Assembly: GCF_005405145.1 (NCBI RefSeq)
Contig: NZ_BJDM01000001.1
Coordinates: 62,001-126,000 of the forward strand
Source: Paucilactobacillus kaifaensis
Lineage (GTDB): Bacteria; Bacillota; Bacilli; Lactobacillales; Lactobacillaceae
Length of the DNA stretch: 64,000 bases
Direction of reading: 5' to 3'
In this document: positions 26,658 to 35,767 of the stretch, one piece after another
How the letters are laid out: each line of letters opens with the position of its first letter
How positions within the stretch are numbered: the stretch's first letter is position 1
Position numbers and translations under genes: made by a program
The notes under the pieces: model-generated
Told to the model about the DNA's origin: nothing
The model's input: only the letters and a program-made list of their open reading frames with translations
The model's database searches: none

Positions 26658-26846
26658 ATGAGTGATTTAAGTAAATTAGCAGAAGAGATTATCGCATTTG
26701 AAAAACGAAAACATATGGCCGATAACGATGTCGCCTTTGGTAGCCAGCTTTCTGTCGAGAGAATCCACAATATTAAATCAATGACGAGTGCCCCGACCGA
26801 CGAAGAAGTTCGATTATTGCGAAAATTCATGAAAAACACAAAATAA
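26658..26846 (+). CDS. Small 62-residue acidic/basic protein
   Basis: A short soluble protein with a strong ribosome-binding site (GAAGGAG) 7-8 bases before ATG. The predicted fold is helical. I think similar proteins of this size are widespread in lactobacilli, but I cannot name the family with confidence. It is followed by a FARNA-like pair of hairpins, the second of which is a terminator, so it forms its own unit. Confidence 0.65.
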   Translation: MSDLSKLAEEIIAFEKRKHMADNDVAFGSQLSVERIHNIKSMTSAPTDEEVRLLRKFMKNTK

Positions 26847-26943
26847 ATTAAATTTTTTATTCAGACTAAAAATATCGCTACGTTGTTTTTTAATTTCGGT
26901 TATCAAATGCTTTACCGAAATTTAAGACTTTGTAGAAATTATT

Positions 26944-26967
26944 AACCACATTATGTGGTTTTTTTAT
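26944..26967 (+). terminator. Terminator after the 62-residue gene
   Basis: 7-bp stem AACCACA/TGTGGTT followed by T-rich tail. A second hairpin without U-tract (AATTTCGGT/ACCGAAATT) lies at about 26892-26923. Confidence 0.75.
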
Positions 26968-27001
26968 TGTTTTCATAAATTAATTTGTATGCTGCAAGAC
27001 G

Positions 27002-27031
27002 TTGACATAGCAGGGCAATTGATGATATTGT
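27002..27031 (+). promoter_or_regulatory. Promoter of the autolysin gene
   Basis: -35 TTGACA (27002-27007), 18-bp spacer, -10 TATTGT (27026-27031). It leaves a long leader of about 100 AT-rich bases before ATG 27140. Confidence 0.65.
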
Positions 27032-27139
27032 AATGTCAGTTAGTAATCTTAGTTAATTTTTAACAATTGTAATTATTTCTTATCATTTTAAATTAACTAT
27101 CGTAAATTTACTTATCACATTTCCAAAGGAGAGAAGATT

Positions 27140-29212
27140 ATGAAAGACAATCAACCAATGGATCATAAACTGCATTATAAAATGTACAAACAGGGACGCA
27201 AATGGGTTTTCGCTGGAATCGCTGCTTTTTCAATTGGCCTAGGGGCTACTGGTGTGTCAGCAGCCCACGCCGACACAACCAGCAACGCTAACGATGCAGA
27301 TCAATCAGCTACTAGTGCAAGTAGTGCGACTTCAACTTCCAGCGATAGTAATGTCGCTGTCCTAAGTGCCAGCTCAACCAGTTCTGATAGCGCCAATGAT
27401 AGTTCTGCTGCCAGTGATGCTACTAGTGCAGAAGCTAAAGCCTTAAGTGCCGCTGCTGAATCAGTTACAAGTGCTGCAAGTGATGCTTCTGTCAGTGCAG
27501 TCACAGCTTCTTCTGCAAGTAGTACCGCTAGTTCTGCTGCTGAATCGAGTGCCACAAGCGCCGCTTCATCGGCTGAATCAAGCGCCACTTCATCAGCTAC
27601 TAGCAGTTCTTCAAATACAGCTGTACTAGTAACTGAAGATGCTAGTGAGATTGAAGCCGCTAAATCAGCAGCATTACAAGCATATGAAGAAAATGGCGAA
27701 GCACAAACAGTTGTAGCTGTCGCTGCTGCTGCCACAGCAACGCAACCAACTTTTAGTTCAAATGCCACATTACAAGCTTTCATTGAAAGTGTGGAAGCAG
27801 GAGCCATTGAAGGCTGGACCAAATATGGTGTGCTCCCTTCAATAACTGTTGCTCAGGCAATCCTTGAAAGCGGCTGGGGTAAATCATCACTTTCAACCCA
27901 AGCCCATAATTTATTTGGTATTAAGGGTTCATACAATGGAAACTCTGTTAACTACCCAACACAAGAATATGTAAATGGTAAATACATCACCATTTATGAT
28001 GCTTTCCGTGCATATGCTAACAACTCAGAAAGTGTTGAAGATCACGGTTACTTCTTATATTCAAATTCTCGTTACAGTAATTTGCTTGGTGTAACTGATT
28101 ATCAAACTGTTGCTCGCTTGTTACAACAAGATGGATATGCCACAGCTCCTACCTATACTTCTTCATTGATTAGTTTGGTACAAACCTATAACTTAACTCA
28201 ACTTGATCAAATTGCATTTGCTGGTGCCAGTGTTTCAGGTAGTGGTTCATCGAGTTCTAGTTCATCATCTAGCTCGTCTACCAGCAATTCAACCTACTAC
28301 ACAGTTAAGAGTGGCGATACACTTTCTGGCATTGCTAGTTCATACGGTACTACTTCAGCCACATTAGCTTCATTGAACAGCATTAGTAATGCTAACTTAA
28401 TTTATGTGGGTCAAACATTGTTAGTTAAGCAAGGCTCAAGTTCATCAAGCAGTTCTTCGAGTTCAAGCTCATCTAGTTCATCAAGCACTAGCAGTACAAC
28501 TTACACAGTTAAGAGTGGCGATACCTTATCCGCAATTGCTTCTAATTATGGTACGACCACATCAACATTGGTTTCATTAAACAAATTAAGCAATGCTAAC
28601 TTAATTTACGTTGGCCAAGTATTAACAATCAAGAGCGGCTCATCGTCAAGTTCTAGTTCAAGCAGTTCTTCAAGCTCATCAGCAACAAACGCATCTACTT
28701 ATACCGTTAAGAGTGGTGACACATTATCTGGTATTGCTGCTAAATATGGGGTTAGCTGGACTAGCTTAGCATCAAAGAATAGCATCGCGAGTCCATACAC
28801 AATTTATGTAGGTCAAACATTAACAATCTCTGGTTCGTCAAGCTCTAATAGTTCGTCATCTAGTTCAAGCACTTCAACTTCTACTAGTGGCACGTACACT
28901 GTTAAGAGTGGCGACACATTGTCTTCAATTGCTGCCAAATATGGAACGAGTTGGAGCGCATTGGCTAGTGCTAATGGTATCTCTAATCCAAATACCATCT
29001 ATGTTGGTCAATCGATCAAAGTGAGTGGTTCAAGTAGTTCATCAAGTTCTAGTTCTAGCTCTTCTACTAGTGGTTCATCATACACTGTTAAAAGTGGTGA
29101 TACTCTTTCAGGAATCGCCGCTGCCAAAGGTGTTAGCTGGACTAGCTTAGCAAGTAAGAATGGCATTTCAAGTCCTTACACAATTTATGTTGGACAAGTA
29201 ATTAAATTCTAG
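27140..29212 (+). CDS. Secreted LysM peptidoglycan hydrolase (GH73 glucosaminidase)
   Basis: A 690-residue exported autolysin. The N-terminus is a KxYKxGRxW-type signal peptide ending near S-A-A-H-A. A Ser/Ala-rich low-complexity stretch (residues 40-190) is followed by a GH73 N-acetylglucosaminidase domain (about 205-355) with the catalytic Glu in A-I-L-E-S-G-W-G near 243. Then come five LysM domains (each starting Y-T-V-K-S-G-D-T-L) separated by pure Ser/Thr linkers of varying length. It binds and cuts peptidoglycan at the cell surface. Upstream TTGACA promoter and a 22-bp terminator frame it as a single gene. The nearby lrgAB module could modulate it. Confidence 0.95.
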   Translation: MKDNQPMDHKLHYKMYKQGRKWVFAGIAAFSIGLGATGVSAAHADTTSNANDADQSATSASSATSTSSDSNVAVLSASSTSSDSANDSSAASDATSAEAKALSAAAESVTSAASDASVSAVTASSASSTASSAAESSATSAASSAESSATSSATSSSSNTAVLVTEDASEIEAAKSAALQAYEENGEAQTVVAVAAAATATQPTFSSNATLQAFIESVEAGAIEGWTKYGVLPSITVAQAILESGWGKSSLSTQAHNLFGIKGSYNGNSVNYPTQEYVNGKYITIYDAFRAYANNSESVEDHGYFLYSNSRYSNLLGVTDYQTVARLLQQDGYATAPTYTSSLISLVQTYNLTQLDQIAFAGASVSGSGSSSSSSSSSSSTSNSTYYTVKSGDTLSGIASSYGTTSATLASLNSISNANLIYVGQTLLVKQGSSSSSSSSSSSSSSSSSTSSTTYTVKSGDTLSAIASNYGTTTSTLVSLNKLSNANLIYVGQVLTIKSGSSSSSSSSSSSSSSATNASTYTVKSGDTLSGIAAKYGVSWTSLASKNSIASPYTIYVGQTLTISGSSSSNSSSSSSSTSTSTSGTYTVKSGDTLSSIAAKYGTSWSALASANGISNPNTIYVGQSIKVSGSSSSSSSSSSSSTSGSSYTVKSGDTLSGIAAAKGVSWTSLASKNGISSPYTIYVGQVIKF

Positions 29213-29248
29213 TAATACCTTAACCCTGCTAATTCAGTAATATACTGT

Positions 29249-29297
29249 AAAATCCCAATATCATAATTCGAGCTTCGAATTATGATATTGGGATTTT
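29249..29297 (+). terminator. Terminator of the autolysin gene
   Basis: 22-bp perfect stem (29249-29270 with 29276-29297) with T-tract. Confidence 0.9.
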
Positions 29298-29361
29298 TTA
29301 GTTACAAGAAAGTTCCTATTATCATAAACTACACTAAGTTAACCGAACTCGAACACCCGTT

Positions 29362-29377
29362 GTTCCACATGAAACAA
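29362..29377. promoter_or_regulatory. parS-like palindrome (copy 3)
   Basis: TGTTCCACATGAAACA: 14 of 16 bases match the ParB target; position 5 is known to vary. The rest of the 29298-29489 stretch shows no feature. Confidence 0.45.
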
Positions 29378-29489
29378 GCTACTAAAAAAATCACAAACAT
29401 TGGTCAGATATTTTAACTGTTCGATTTTATGAAAATCAACATTAATTTACAAAACACCTGATAAATCAGCGATTACAAAGATTAAATGA

Positions 29490-29518
29490 TTGACCTAAAC
29501 TTCCGAACACGATATTAT
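29490..29518 (+). promoter_or_regulatory. Promoter of the acyl-CoA dehydrogenase gene
   Basis: -35 TTGACC (29490-29495), 17-bp spacer, -10 TATTAT (29513-29518), 46 bases before the start codon. Confidence 0.7.
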
Positions 29519-29564
29519 AGACGCAACGAGAGATTGTGAAAATACAAACTAAAGGGATGGAATT

Positions 29565-30686
29565 ATGACTAACGATAAAGTTTCCGCTCAAAACATGCTT
29601 CATCGTATGATTGTTGATTTTACAGCTAATGAATTAGCTCCGATTGATATGAAAATCGATCAGCTTGGTGATTACCCAGAAGGACTATTTCAAAAGGTTG
29701 TCGATAATGGACTATTAGGCATCACCTTGCCACGTGAATACGGCGGTGCCGGATTTGATTATATTGCTGCAGCACAAGCAATCAACGCGATGGCGTTTGG
29801 TAATGCTAGCATGGCCGTTACGCTTGAAGGCCACTTCAAAACAATTTCCCAGTTTTTGAAATATGGTCAACCAGAGCTTCTGGCTAAATATTTACCATCT
29901 GCTACAAAACGGATTTTTGCTTTTTCACAAACAGAATCATCTGGTGGCTCCAATCCAACTGGAATTTCAACCCGAGCCGTTAAACAAGGTGATGATTGGA
30001 TTATCACTGGCGATAAAATCATGATTACAAACGGGGGGTTGGCACAGGTGTATTGTGTCCTAGCCAAAACCGAAGATGATCAGATGGCTGTTTTCGTTGT
30101 CGACCAAGATATGCCTGGCTTCCAATTTGGTAAACGAGAAGACTTTATTGGTCTTCGTGGTACTCCAGTTGGTGAAATCGTGATGGATCATATCAAAGTT
30201 CCTGATTATCATTTATTAGGTGAAATTGGCCAAGGTCATGAAATTGGCAATAACGCCCATGATGATGCTCGTATTTTAATGGGTGCTGTCTTAGCTGGGA
30301 TTATGAAACACGAATTAAAAATCGCCGTAGACTATTCCAAGCAGCGCAAAGCTTTAGATACACCATTATATGAGTTACAAACCATTCAAGAAAAAATTGC
30401 CGACATTGCGATTGCAAAACAAAATACCGAATTACTTTATCAACATGGTGCTGAACTGAAAACTGCTGGTGAACCTTATTCGGAAATCGCTGCAATGGCC
30501 AAATCCTATGGTAGTCGCAGCGCCGTTTCTGCTGGTGATAAGGCGTTACAAGTACTAGCAGGTTATGGCTACAGTCGTGAATACCCGATTGAACATCTGA
30601 TTCGAGATGCACGCGCAATGGAAATTGCTGAAGGTACAGTTGAGAAGATGAACACTGAGATTGCTACTAAGGAAGTCGCAAAATAG
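29565..30686 (+). CDS. Acyl-CoA dehydrogenase family flavoprotein
   Basis: A 373-residue acyl-CoA dehydrogenase. Seen are the FAD contact F-S-Q-T-E-S-S-G-G-S-N, the W-I-I-T-G-D-K-I-M-I-T-N-G strand, and a catalytic glutamate at about residue 356 in A-E-G-T (Ala replaces the usual Tyr before it). It oxidises acyl-CoA or, run backwards with reduced ETF, reduces enoyl-CoA. Genes for ETF follow, but no other beta-oxidation or CoA-ligase gene is nearby. A palindromic element whose first bases form the TAG stop separates it from etfB. Confidence 0.9.
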   Translation: MTNDKVSAQNMLHRMIVDFTANELAPIDMKIDQLGDYPEGLFQKVVDNGLLGITLPREYGGAGFDYIAAAQAINAMAFGNASMAVTLEGHFKTISQFLKYGQPELLAKYLPSATKRIFAFSQTESSGGSNPTGISTRAVKQGDDWIITGDKIMITNGGLAQVYCVLAKTEDDQMAVFVVDQDMPGFQFGKREDFIGLRGTPVGEIVMDHIKVPDYHLLGEIGQGHEIGNNAHDDARILMGAVLAGIMKHELKIAVDYSKQRKALDTPLYELQTIQEKIADIAIAKQNTELLYQHGAELKTAGEPYSEIAAMAKSYGSRSAVSAGDKALQVLAGYGYSREYPIEHLIRDARAMEIAEGTVEKMNTEIATKEVAK

Positions 30687-30805
30687 AGTGCGGAGCAAAC
30701 CGTATAACTTCCGTGGAATAAGGCGAAATTATTGATGGCTTGAATTTTAGTCATTAATAATTTTGACTTATCCGTTAGGAAGTTGCTTTGCGGAGCACGT
30801 TTCAA
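30684..30805 (+). repeat. Interspersed palindromic element, copy A2
   Basis: Starts TAGAGTGCGGAGC with TAG as the acyl-CoA dehydrogenase stop, then ACTTCCGTGGAATAAGG, a stem GAAATTATTGATG/CATTAATAATTTT, and the end GCGGAGCACGTTTCAACC. It closely resembles copy A1 and lies inside an apparent operon, where it could lower read-through into etfB. Confidence 0.8.
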
Positions 30806-30828
30806 CCAAAATAAAAGGGAGAATCATC

Positions 30829-31605
30829 ATGAAGATTGTCGTATGTATCAAACAAGTACCAAACACCGATACCGTAAAAATCGATCCAAAAACCAATAAC
30901 CTTGTGCGCAGCAATGTTGAAGGAATCATTAACTTATTCGATCGTAACGCCATTGAAGCTGCACTTCAGCTCCGACAACAAGCTGGTGGTGAAGTTATCC
31001 TGCTCAGCATGGGTCCTAACAGCTACATCAGTTCTTTACGTGATGGTCTCGCCATGGGAGCTGATTCTGCCATTTTGCTTAGTTCGCGCAAGTTTGGTGG
31101 TGCTGACACTTTAGCAACCGCATACGTATTAAGTGAAGCCATCAAAAAGATTGGTAATGTTGACCTAATTTTATTTGGTCGCCAATCAGTTGATGCAGAT
31201 ACGGGTCAAGTTGGCCCGATTGTGGCCGAAGAATTGCAAGTACCACAAGTTACCTTTGCAGAAAGCATTGAATTGCAAGATAAAAACCAATTAATCGGTC
31301 ACCGTCTCCTCGACAACCTCGTTCAAGAAGTCAAAGTTCACCTTCCTGCAGTAGTTACTGTTCGCGATGAAATGAACCAACCGCGTTATGAAACTCCACT
31401 CAACATTCAAAAGAGTTTTGAAAAAGAAATCATCATTTGGTCGGAAAATGAGTTAGCTGTTGATCCAGCTCAAATCGGTCAAACCGGTTCACCAACCGTT
31501 GTTAAACGGATTTATTCACCAGAAAAAGCTGGTCGGCAAACAACCACCCTTCCTACCGATCCACACGCCGCAGTCACTCAATTACTGGAAGAATTGAATA
31601 ATTAA
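30829..31605 (+). CDS. etfB: Electron transfer flavoprotein beta subunit
   Basis: A 258-residue ETF beta subunit. The N-terminus K-I-V-V-C-I-K-Q-V-P, the stretch L-I-L-F-G-R-Q-S-V-D-A-D-T-G-Q-V-G-P and P-A-V-V-T-V-R are typical. It carries AMP or, in bifurcating forms, a second FAD, and passes electrons between the dehydrogenase and other carriers. ATG 30829 follows AAGGGAG; the longer frame overlaps the repeat element. etfA begins 16 bases after its stop. Confidence 0.93.
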   Translation: MKIVVCIKQVPNTDTVKIDPKTNNLVRSNVEGIINLFDRNAIEAALQLRQQAGGEVILLSMGPNSYISSLRDGLAMGADSAILLSSRKFGGADTLATAYVLSEAIKKIGNVDLILFGRQSVDADTGQVGPIVAEELQVPQVTFAESIELQDKNQLIGHRLLDNLVQEVKVHLPAVVTVRDEMNQPRYETPLNIQKSFEKEIIIWSENELAVDPAQIGQTGSPTVVKRIYSPEKAGRQTTTLPTDPHAAVTQLLEELNN

Positions 31606-31621
31606 AGAGGAGTTGAAAACA

Positions 31622-32581
31622 ATGAATAACGAAATTTGGGTGTTTGTGCAAGTTAATGGGCAAATTATCGAACCCACTAGTCTACAATTAATTACCAAAG
31701 CACGTGAAATTGCAGGTGAACGGCCTGTTGTTGCTTTAATTACAGAAACTAAAACAATGAATGTTGAAACGACCGTAAAAGAATATGGGCCCGACAAAAT
31801 TGTGACTTTAAAAGATGCCCAATTTCACAATGCTAGCGATGGCGAAATTGCAGACGCCCTCGACCAAGTTGTTTCTGACTTAAAGCCCAACAGTCTCCTG
31901 TTTCCTGCCACCGTGTTAGGTCGCTCTGTGGCTCCACGGTTACAAGCTAAGCTAAAAACAGGTCTAACCGCTGATTGCCTCGATATTTACTTTGATGGCG
32001 ATGACCTAGTTCAAGTTAAGCCAACTTACGGTGATGATATTATGTGTGAAATTATCTGTCCGGATGTGCGTCCCCAGATGGCAACTATTCGACCTAACAT
32101 CTTTAAAGCTGTAAAACATTCAACCGATACGGAAATAATTAATTACTCATTCGCCTTTCATCCAGAAGCCAACATTGAGGTGCTGAGTGAAATACCAGTC
32201 ATCAATAGTTCCGCTAACATCAGCGAAGCAAAAACTGTCATTGCCCTTGGTCGTGGTGCCAACAATGAAAAAGTGATTGAAAAAGCCGAAAAACTGGCTG
32301 GTAAATTAGGCGGTATGGTAGGTGTTTCGCGACCACTAACCGACAATGATGAGTTCAGTCATGAAAACCAAATCGGTCAAAGTGGAAACACAATCGCTCC
32401 TGACCTATTAATTAATTTTGGAATTTCAGGCGCCGTTCAATATGCGGTCGGAATCGAAAACGCTAAGAAAGTTGTTTCGATTAATACAGATGCCCACGCA
32501 CCGATCTTTGGTAAATCAGATTATGCCTTTGTTGGGGATGCGGACGCATTTATGTCAGCATTACTGGAACAAGTTCGCTAA
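31622..32581 (+). CDS. etfA: Electron transfer flavoprotein alpha subunit
   Basis: A 319-residue ETF alpha subunit. The FAD-binding C-terminal domain is clear: Q-I-G-Q-S-G-N-T-I-A-P-D-L, then F-G-I-S-G-A-V-Q-Y, then A-P-I-F-G-K-S-D-Y-A-F-V-G-D. GAGGAG lies 9 bases before ATG 31622. With etfB and the dehydrogenase it forms a likely enoyl-CoA reductase or acyl-CoA oxidising complex; no electron-bifurcation marker can be judged by eye. A terminator follows. Confidence 0.93.
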   Translation: MNNEIWVFVQVNGQIIEPTSLQLITKAREIAGERPVVALITETKTMNVETTVKEYGPDKIVTLKDAQFHNASDGEIADALDQVVSDLKPNSLLFPATVLGRSVAPRLQAKLKTGLTADCLDIYFDGDDLVQVKPTYGDDIMCEIICPDVRPQMATIRPNIFKAVKHSTDTEIINYSFAFHPEANIEVLSEIPVINSSANISEAKTVIALGRGANNEKVIEKAEKLAGKLGGMVGVSRPLTDNDEFSHENQIGQSGNTIAPDLLINFGISGAVQYAVGIENAKKVVSINTDAHAPIFGKSDYAFVGDADAFMSALLEQVR

Positions 32582-32588
32582 ATTGATC

Positions 32589-32627
32589 AATCAAAAAAGC
32601 TGATAAAATTTATCAGCTTTTTTTGAT
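32589..32627 (+). terminator. Terminator after etfA
   Basis: 17-bp stem TCAAAAAAGCTGATAAA with its complement, T-tract in the second arm. Confidence 0.85.
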
Positions 32628-32734
32628 TGATTTTTTTCAGTGTGCTCCAATTAACATCCTATCCACGTAACATGAACTGAACGTAGTGCGTTGTAAAAGT
32701 GAATTAAAGACCTGTTTCTGTTGCCTAGTGCCTA

Positions 32735-33766
32735 TTATTTGATTTCACCAGATTTAACCAATTGATCCACTGCACTTAAAATTGTCTGTTCATTACTGTA
32801 AATTGGATGCCAACCTAATACAGACTTCGCTTGTTGATTACTAACATTGTGATTAATCTCCAAAAACAATCGACCTTCTTTAGCTTGTTGGTTAAAATGA
32901 GATGCTAATTTAATCAACCAACCTGACAATAATTTGGTTGGGACTTTAGCGGCTAATTCGGGACGGTTTAACCTAATCACAGTAGCAATCCCACCCATTG
33001 AAACTGGAACATCATTCACGGCTAAGAACCGTTTCCCTGCTGCTTGAGGCGTCATCATCGCCCGAACATGCATGTCGGCCACATCTCTCACATCGACAAT
33101 ATTCATTTCGATTCTTGGAATACGACTGAACGTTCCATCCAATAAATTTTTAACAAGCCCAAAACTGCCAGAAACATGTTGGTCTAAAGCTGGGCCTAAC
33201 ATTGCTCCCGGATTAACCGTTACGAACTCTAACTTGCTGTCTGTACGCTTCAAATACTCCCACGCACTCTTTTCGGCCACTAATTTTGATTTCTCGTACA
33301 ATGATAATCCAGGCTGCTCCGAATCTGTCCAATCAACTTCGGTTGTCACGTGTGTTGCATCTAAATTGCTAAAACCCACCGCACCAAGATTAGATGTCAT
33401 GATAACCCGTTTAACATTAGCATTTACCGCTGCTTTTAAAATTCGAAGTGTGCCTTGAGTTGCTGTTTGAGTAACAGTCTGCGGATCATTTGTCCCATTG
33501 ACAAATACCGGTGCAGCCACACTCATTACGTAAGTAATATCTTTCATTGCTGTTGGCCAATTAGCATCTTCCGTTAATGAGGCTTCAATAAATGATAGCT
33601 GATCCAGATTCGCAGTGTTAGCATTCTGCAGTGCTGTGATCACATTTGTTTGCTTTTCAATTGAACGCACAGTTGCCCTCACTGGATATGCATCATCCAA
33701 CAGCTGTTTGATAATATGCATGGCTAAAAAACCATTGCCACCAGTAACTAAAACTTTTGCTTTCAT
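32735..33766 (-). CDS. Extended SDR / NAD-dependent epimerase-dehydratase (dihydroflavonol reductase-like)
   Basis: A 343-residue extended short-chain dehydrogenase. The dinucleotide motif is V-T-G-G-N-G-F-L-A near residue 7, the catalytic region has T-S-N-L-G-A-V and Y-E-K-S-K (YxxxK). Such enzymes reduce aldehydes or ketones with NADPH. The divergent MerR gene and a MerR-type promoter (19-bp spacer) indicate induction by a toxic carbonyl or similar stress; the substrate is unknown. AGGAG lies about 10 bases before the ATG. Confidence 0.87.
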   Translation of the reverse strand: MKAKVLVTGGNGFLAMHIIKQLLDDAYPVRATVRSIEKQTNVITALQNANTANLDQLSFIEASLTEDANWPTAMKDITYVMSVAAPVFVNGTNDPQTVTQTATQGTLRILKAAVNANVKRVIMTSNLGAVGFSNLDATHVTTEVDWTDSEQPGLSLYEKSKLVAEKSAWEYLKRTDSKLEFVTVNPGAMLGPALDQHVSGSFGLVKNLLDGTFSRIPRIEMNIVDVRDVADMHVRAMMTPQAAGKRFLAVNDVPVSMGGIATVIRLNRPELAAKVPTKLLSGWLIKLASHFNQQAKEGRLFLEINHNVSNQQAKSVLGWHPIYSNEQTILSAVDQLVKSGEIK

Positions 33767-33818
33767 ATTCCATGATCTCCTTTGATTGTAGAAATTTTAT
33801 GCTTGCGCTATGATGTAC

Positions 33819-33849
33819 ACATTAAACCCTCGACCGTACTCTATGGCAA
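33819..33849 (-). promoter_or_regulatory. MerR-type promoter of the SDR gene
   Basis: -35 TTGCCA (33849-33844) and -10 TAATGT (33824-33819) are 19 bases apart, the long spacer typical of MerR-activated promoters. The spacer holds TAGAGTACGGTCGAGGGTT, similar to operators of aldehyde-responsive MerR proteins. Confidence 0.7.
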
Positions 33850-33867
33850 GGAAAAAGGATGGAACTT

Positions 33868-34308
33868 ATGACTTACACAATTAAAGAAGTATCTGAAAAA
33901 ACAAATTTATCAATCTATACTTTGCGCTTCTACGACAAGCAAGGCTTATTACCATTTGTTGCCCGTAATCATTCAGGATACCGCATCTTTACTGATGGCG
34001 ATCTAAATTTATTAAAAACAATTTGCTGTTTAAAAGATACGGGAATGAAAATCAAAGATATTCGTACATACATTAATTATGTTATGGCGGGTCCCAGCAC
34101 AATCAAGGAGCGTAAAAAATTACTGCTCAGCCATCGGCAAGCGGTCCTTGCTGTCCAGCAAAAAATTACTGAAAATTTGGCTGAAATCGATTATAAACTT
34201 GATATTTATGGATCAACGGACGCAACTAAAATTGTTACCGCAGAATACGATTTTGTAGCGGCCGAAAAGGAATCTAACCAGCTACCAAACCCCTATCAGG
34301 CGACATAA
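33868..34308 (+). CDS. MerR-family transcriptional regulator
   Basis: A 146-residue MerR regulator. The N-terminal winged helix is typical (T-I-K-E-V-S-E-K-T-N-L-S, then T-L-R-F-Y-D-K-Q-G-L-L-P-F), followed by a dimerising coiled coil. No metal-binding cysteine loop is seen; two adjacent Cys (I-C-C-L-K) lie in the helical region and might sense electrophiles. It is divergent from the SDR gene and shares its promoter region. ATG 33868 is preferred for spacing to AAAGGA; ATG 33859 is possible. Confidence 0.88.
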   Translation: MTYTIKEVSEKTNLSIYTLRFYDKQGLLPFVARNHSGYRIFTDGDLNLLKTICCLKDTGMKIKDIRTYINYVMAGPSTIKERKKLLLSHRQAVLAVQQKITENLAEIDYKLDIYGSTDATKIVTAEYDFVAAEKESNQLPNPYQAT

Positions 34309-34317
34309 TTAAAATTA

Positions 34318-34333
34318 TGTTCCACGTGGAACA
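34318..34333. promoter_or_regulatory. parS-like palindrome (copy 4)
   Basis: TGTTCCACGTGGAACA is a perfect 16-bp palindrome differing from the ParB target at two symmetric positions. It lies 9 bases after the MerR stop. Confidence 0.45.
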
Positions 34334-34401
34334 CCACTTTAATGAATATAATTAAACATAATGGTAGAATGATCTCAATATCTTTCAAAGGAGTCCTAAT
34401 A

Positions 34402-35550
34402 ATGGATTTTGATACAATTATTAATCGAGTTAACACTGGTAGCAACAAATGGGCGATTACCGATCAACCTGAACATAGAGATGTGATTGCGATGACAACT
34501 GCAGACATGGACTTTGCTACTCCTAAATTTGTGCGTGATAATCTTTTGCCAACAACACCAATTTTAGGATATTCAGAAGCCTCACAAGCGTATTTTGATA
34601 GTATTATCAGCTGGCAGAAAAAATACCATCACCTAACTCTGACCCCCGAACAAATTATTCCATTAACGGGTGTCCTCCCTGGTTTGTCGTTTGCCCTGCG
34701 AACAATTACAAAATCCAATGATAATGTGTTGATTTTTGATCCCGTTTACGCACCATTTTCAAGTGCTATTCGAAATGCCGGACGGCATATTTTAAACTTC
34801 GACCTTACAATCGATTCACAAGACCAGTACTACATCGATTTTGATCAACTAGAGCACGTTCTGGCAACGCAACGCGTACCATTAATGATTCTATGTAATC
34901 CACAAAATCCAAGTGGTCACCTCTGGACAAAGTCTGACCTAACCAAATTAGTTGATCTGGCAAAACGCTATAATACATTTATCATTTCAGACGAGATTCA
35001 CGAAGATCTTGTTTTCCAACCAGCAGCCTTCACTTCATTATTAGAAATCCCTGAAACAGATGGTATCGGATTGGTAATTTCAGCCGCTACTAAAACCTTC
35101 AATATGCCCGGCGGCAAAAATGCCTATATGTTTGTGAAAGACGAGTACCTTGCCAATCAAATTAATACGCTAATTGAAGCTGAGTTTGCTAATGGTATTA
35201 GCACAATCGGGTTCAATGCCACTACAGCTGCACTTAGCAAGGGCGAACAATGGCACGCAGAATTAATCGATTACTTACGCGACAATCGTGATACAGCCTA
35301 TAAGATGTTTACGGCTAGCAACATTGAACCAATGTTGCCTCAATCAACCTACCTAATGTGGTTAGATTTTACTAAAACCGGATTATCAGATGTTGTAATT
35401 GATGAAAAATTAATCAACGATGCCAAGGTGCAACTTAATTTAGGATCTCAGTACGGTGAAAATGGTAGTCACTGGTTCCGATTGAACTTTGCGACTCCTA
35501 AGCAACAGTTAGTTCCTGCTATTGAACGGATTATTACAGCGTTTGCGTGA
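34402..35550 (+). CDS. MalY/PatB-type aminotransferase, cystathionine beta-lyase
   Basis: A 382-residue PLP enzyme of fold type I in the MalY/PatB group, which cleave C-S bonds of cystathionine or cysteine conjugates. Conserved parts are A-D-M-D-F, N-P-Q-N-P-S-G, and the PLP lysine in A-A-T-K-T-F-N-M-P-G. ATG 34402 follows AAAGGAG; the earlier frame start at 34342 lacks one. The enzyme fits methionine/cysteine metabolism or volatile thiol release. It is a single gene followed by a terminator. Confidence 0.9.
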   Translation: MDFDTIINRVNTGSNKWAITDQPEHRDVIAMTTADMDFATPKFVRDNLLPTTPILGYSEASQAYFDSIISWQKKYHHLTLTPEQIIPLTGVLPGLSFALRTITKSNDNVLIFDPVYAPFSSAIRNAGRHILNFDLTIDSQDQYYIDFDQLEHVLATQRVPLMILCNPQNPSGHLWTKSDLTKLVDLAKRYNTFIISDEIHEDLVFQPAAFTSLLEIPETDGIGLVISAATKTFNMPGGKNAYMFVKDEYLANQINTLIEAEFANGISTIGFNATTAALSKGEQWHAELIDYLRDNRDTAYKMFTASNIEPMLPQSTYLMWLDFTKTGLSDVVIDEKLINDAKVQLNLGSQYGENGSHWFRLNFATPKQQLVPAIERIITAFA

Positions 35551-35591
35551 GAGATCATAAAATTAATTGTAAAAATTAGAATAAATACAAA

Positions 35592-35632
35592 AAAGAGGCT
35601 GTTCAAAAACATGTTTTTTGTTCAACCTCTTT
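35592..35632 (+). terminator. Terminator after the PatB-type gene
   Basis: Long stem AAAGAGG-CTGTTCAAAAA with its complement, then T-rich. The 35633-35767 stretch shows nothing further. Confidence 0.8.
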
Positions 35633-35767
35633 ATTATTTACACATTTTTAATACTAAAACATGGGAAATAAGGCAGATTTTCTTCGATGTTCATATTACC
35701 AAACTGCTAAGGCAGCAGTAATTTATGGTTTCTACTCAGAGTATAAGCATCTGATTTTCCACTCTTT

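Noticed and set aside
27140-29212. Ser-rich repeats of the autolysin as a separate DNA repeat or CRISPR-like array
   Set aside because: The repeats are coding, follow LysM domain units and have irregular lengths.
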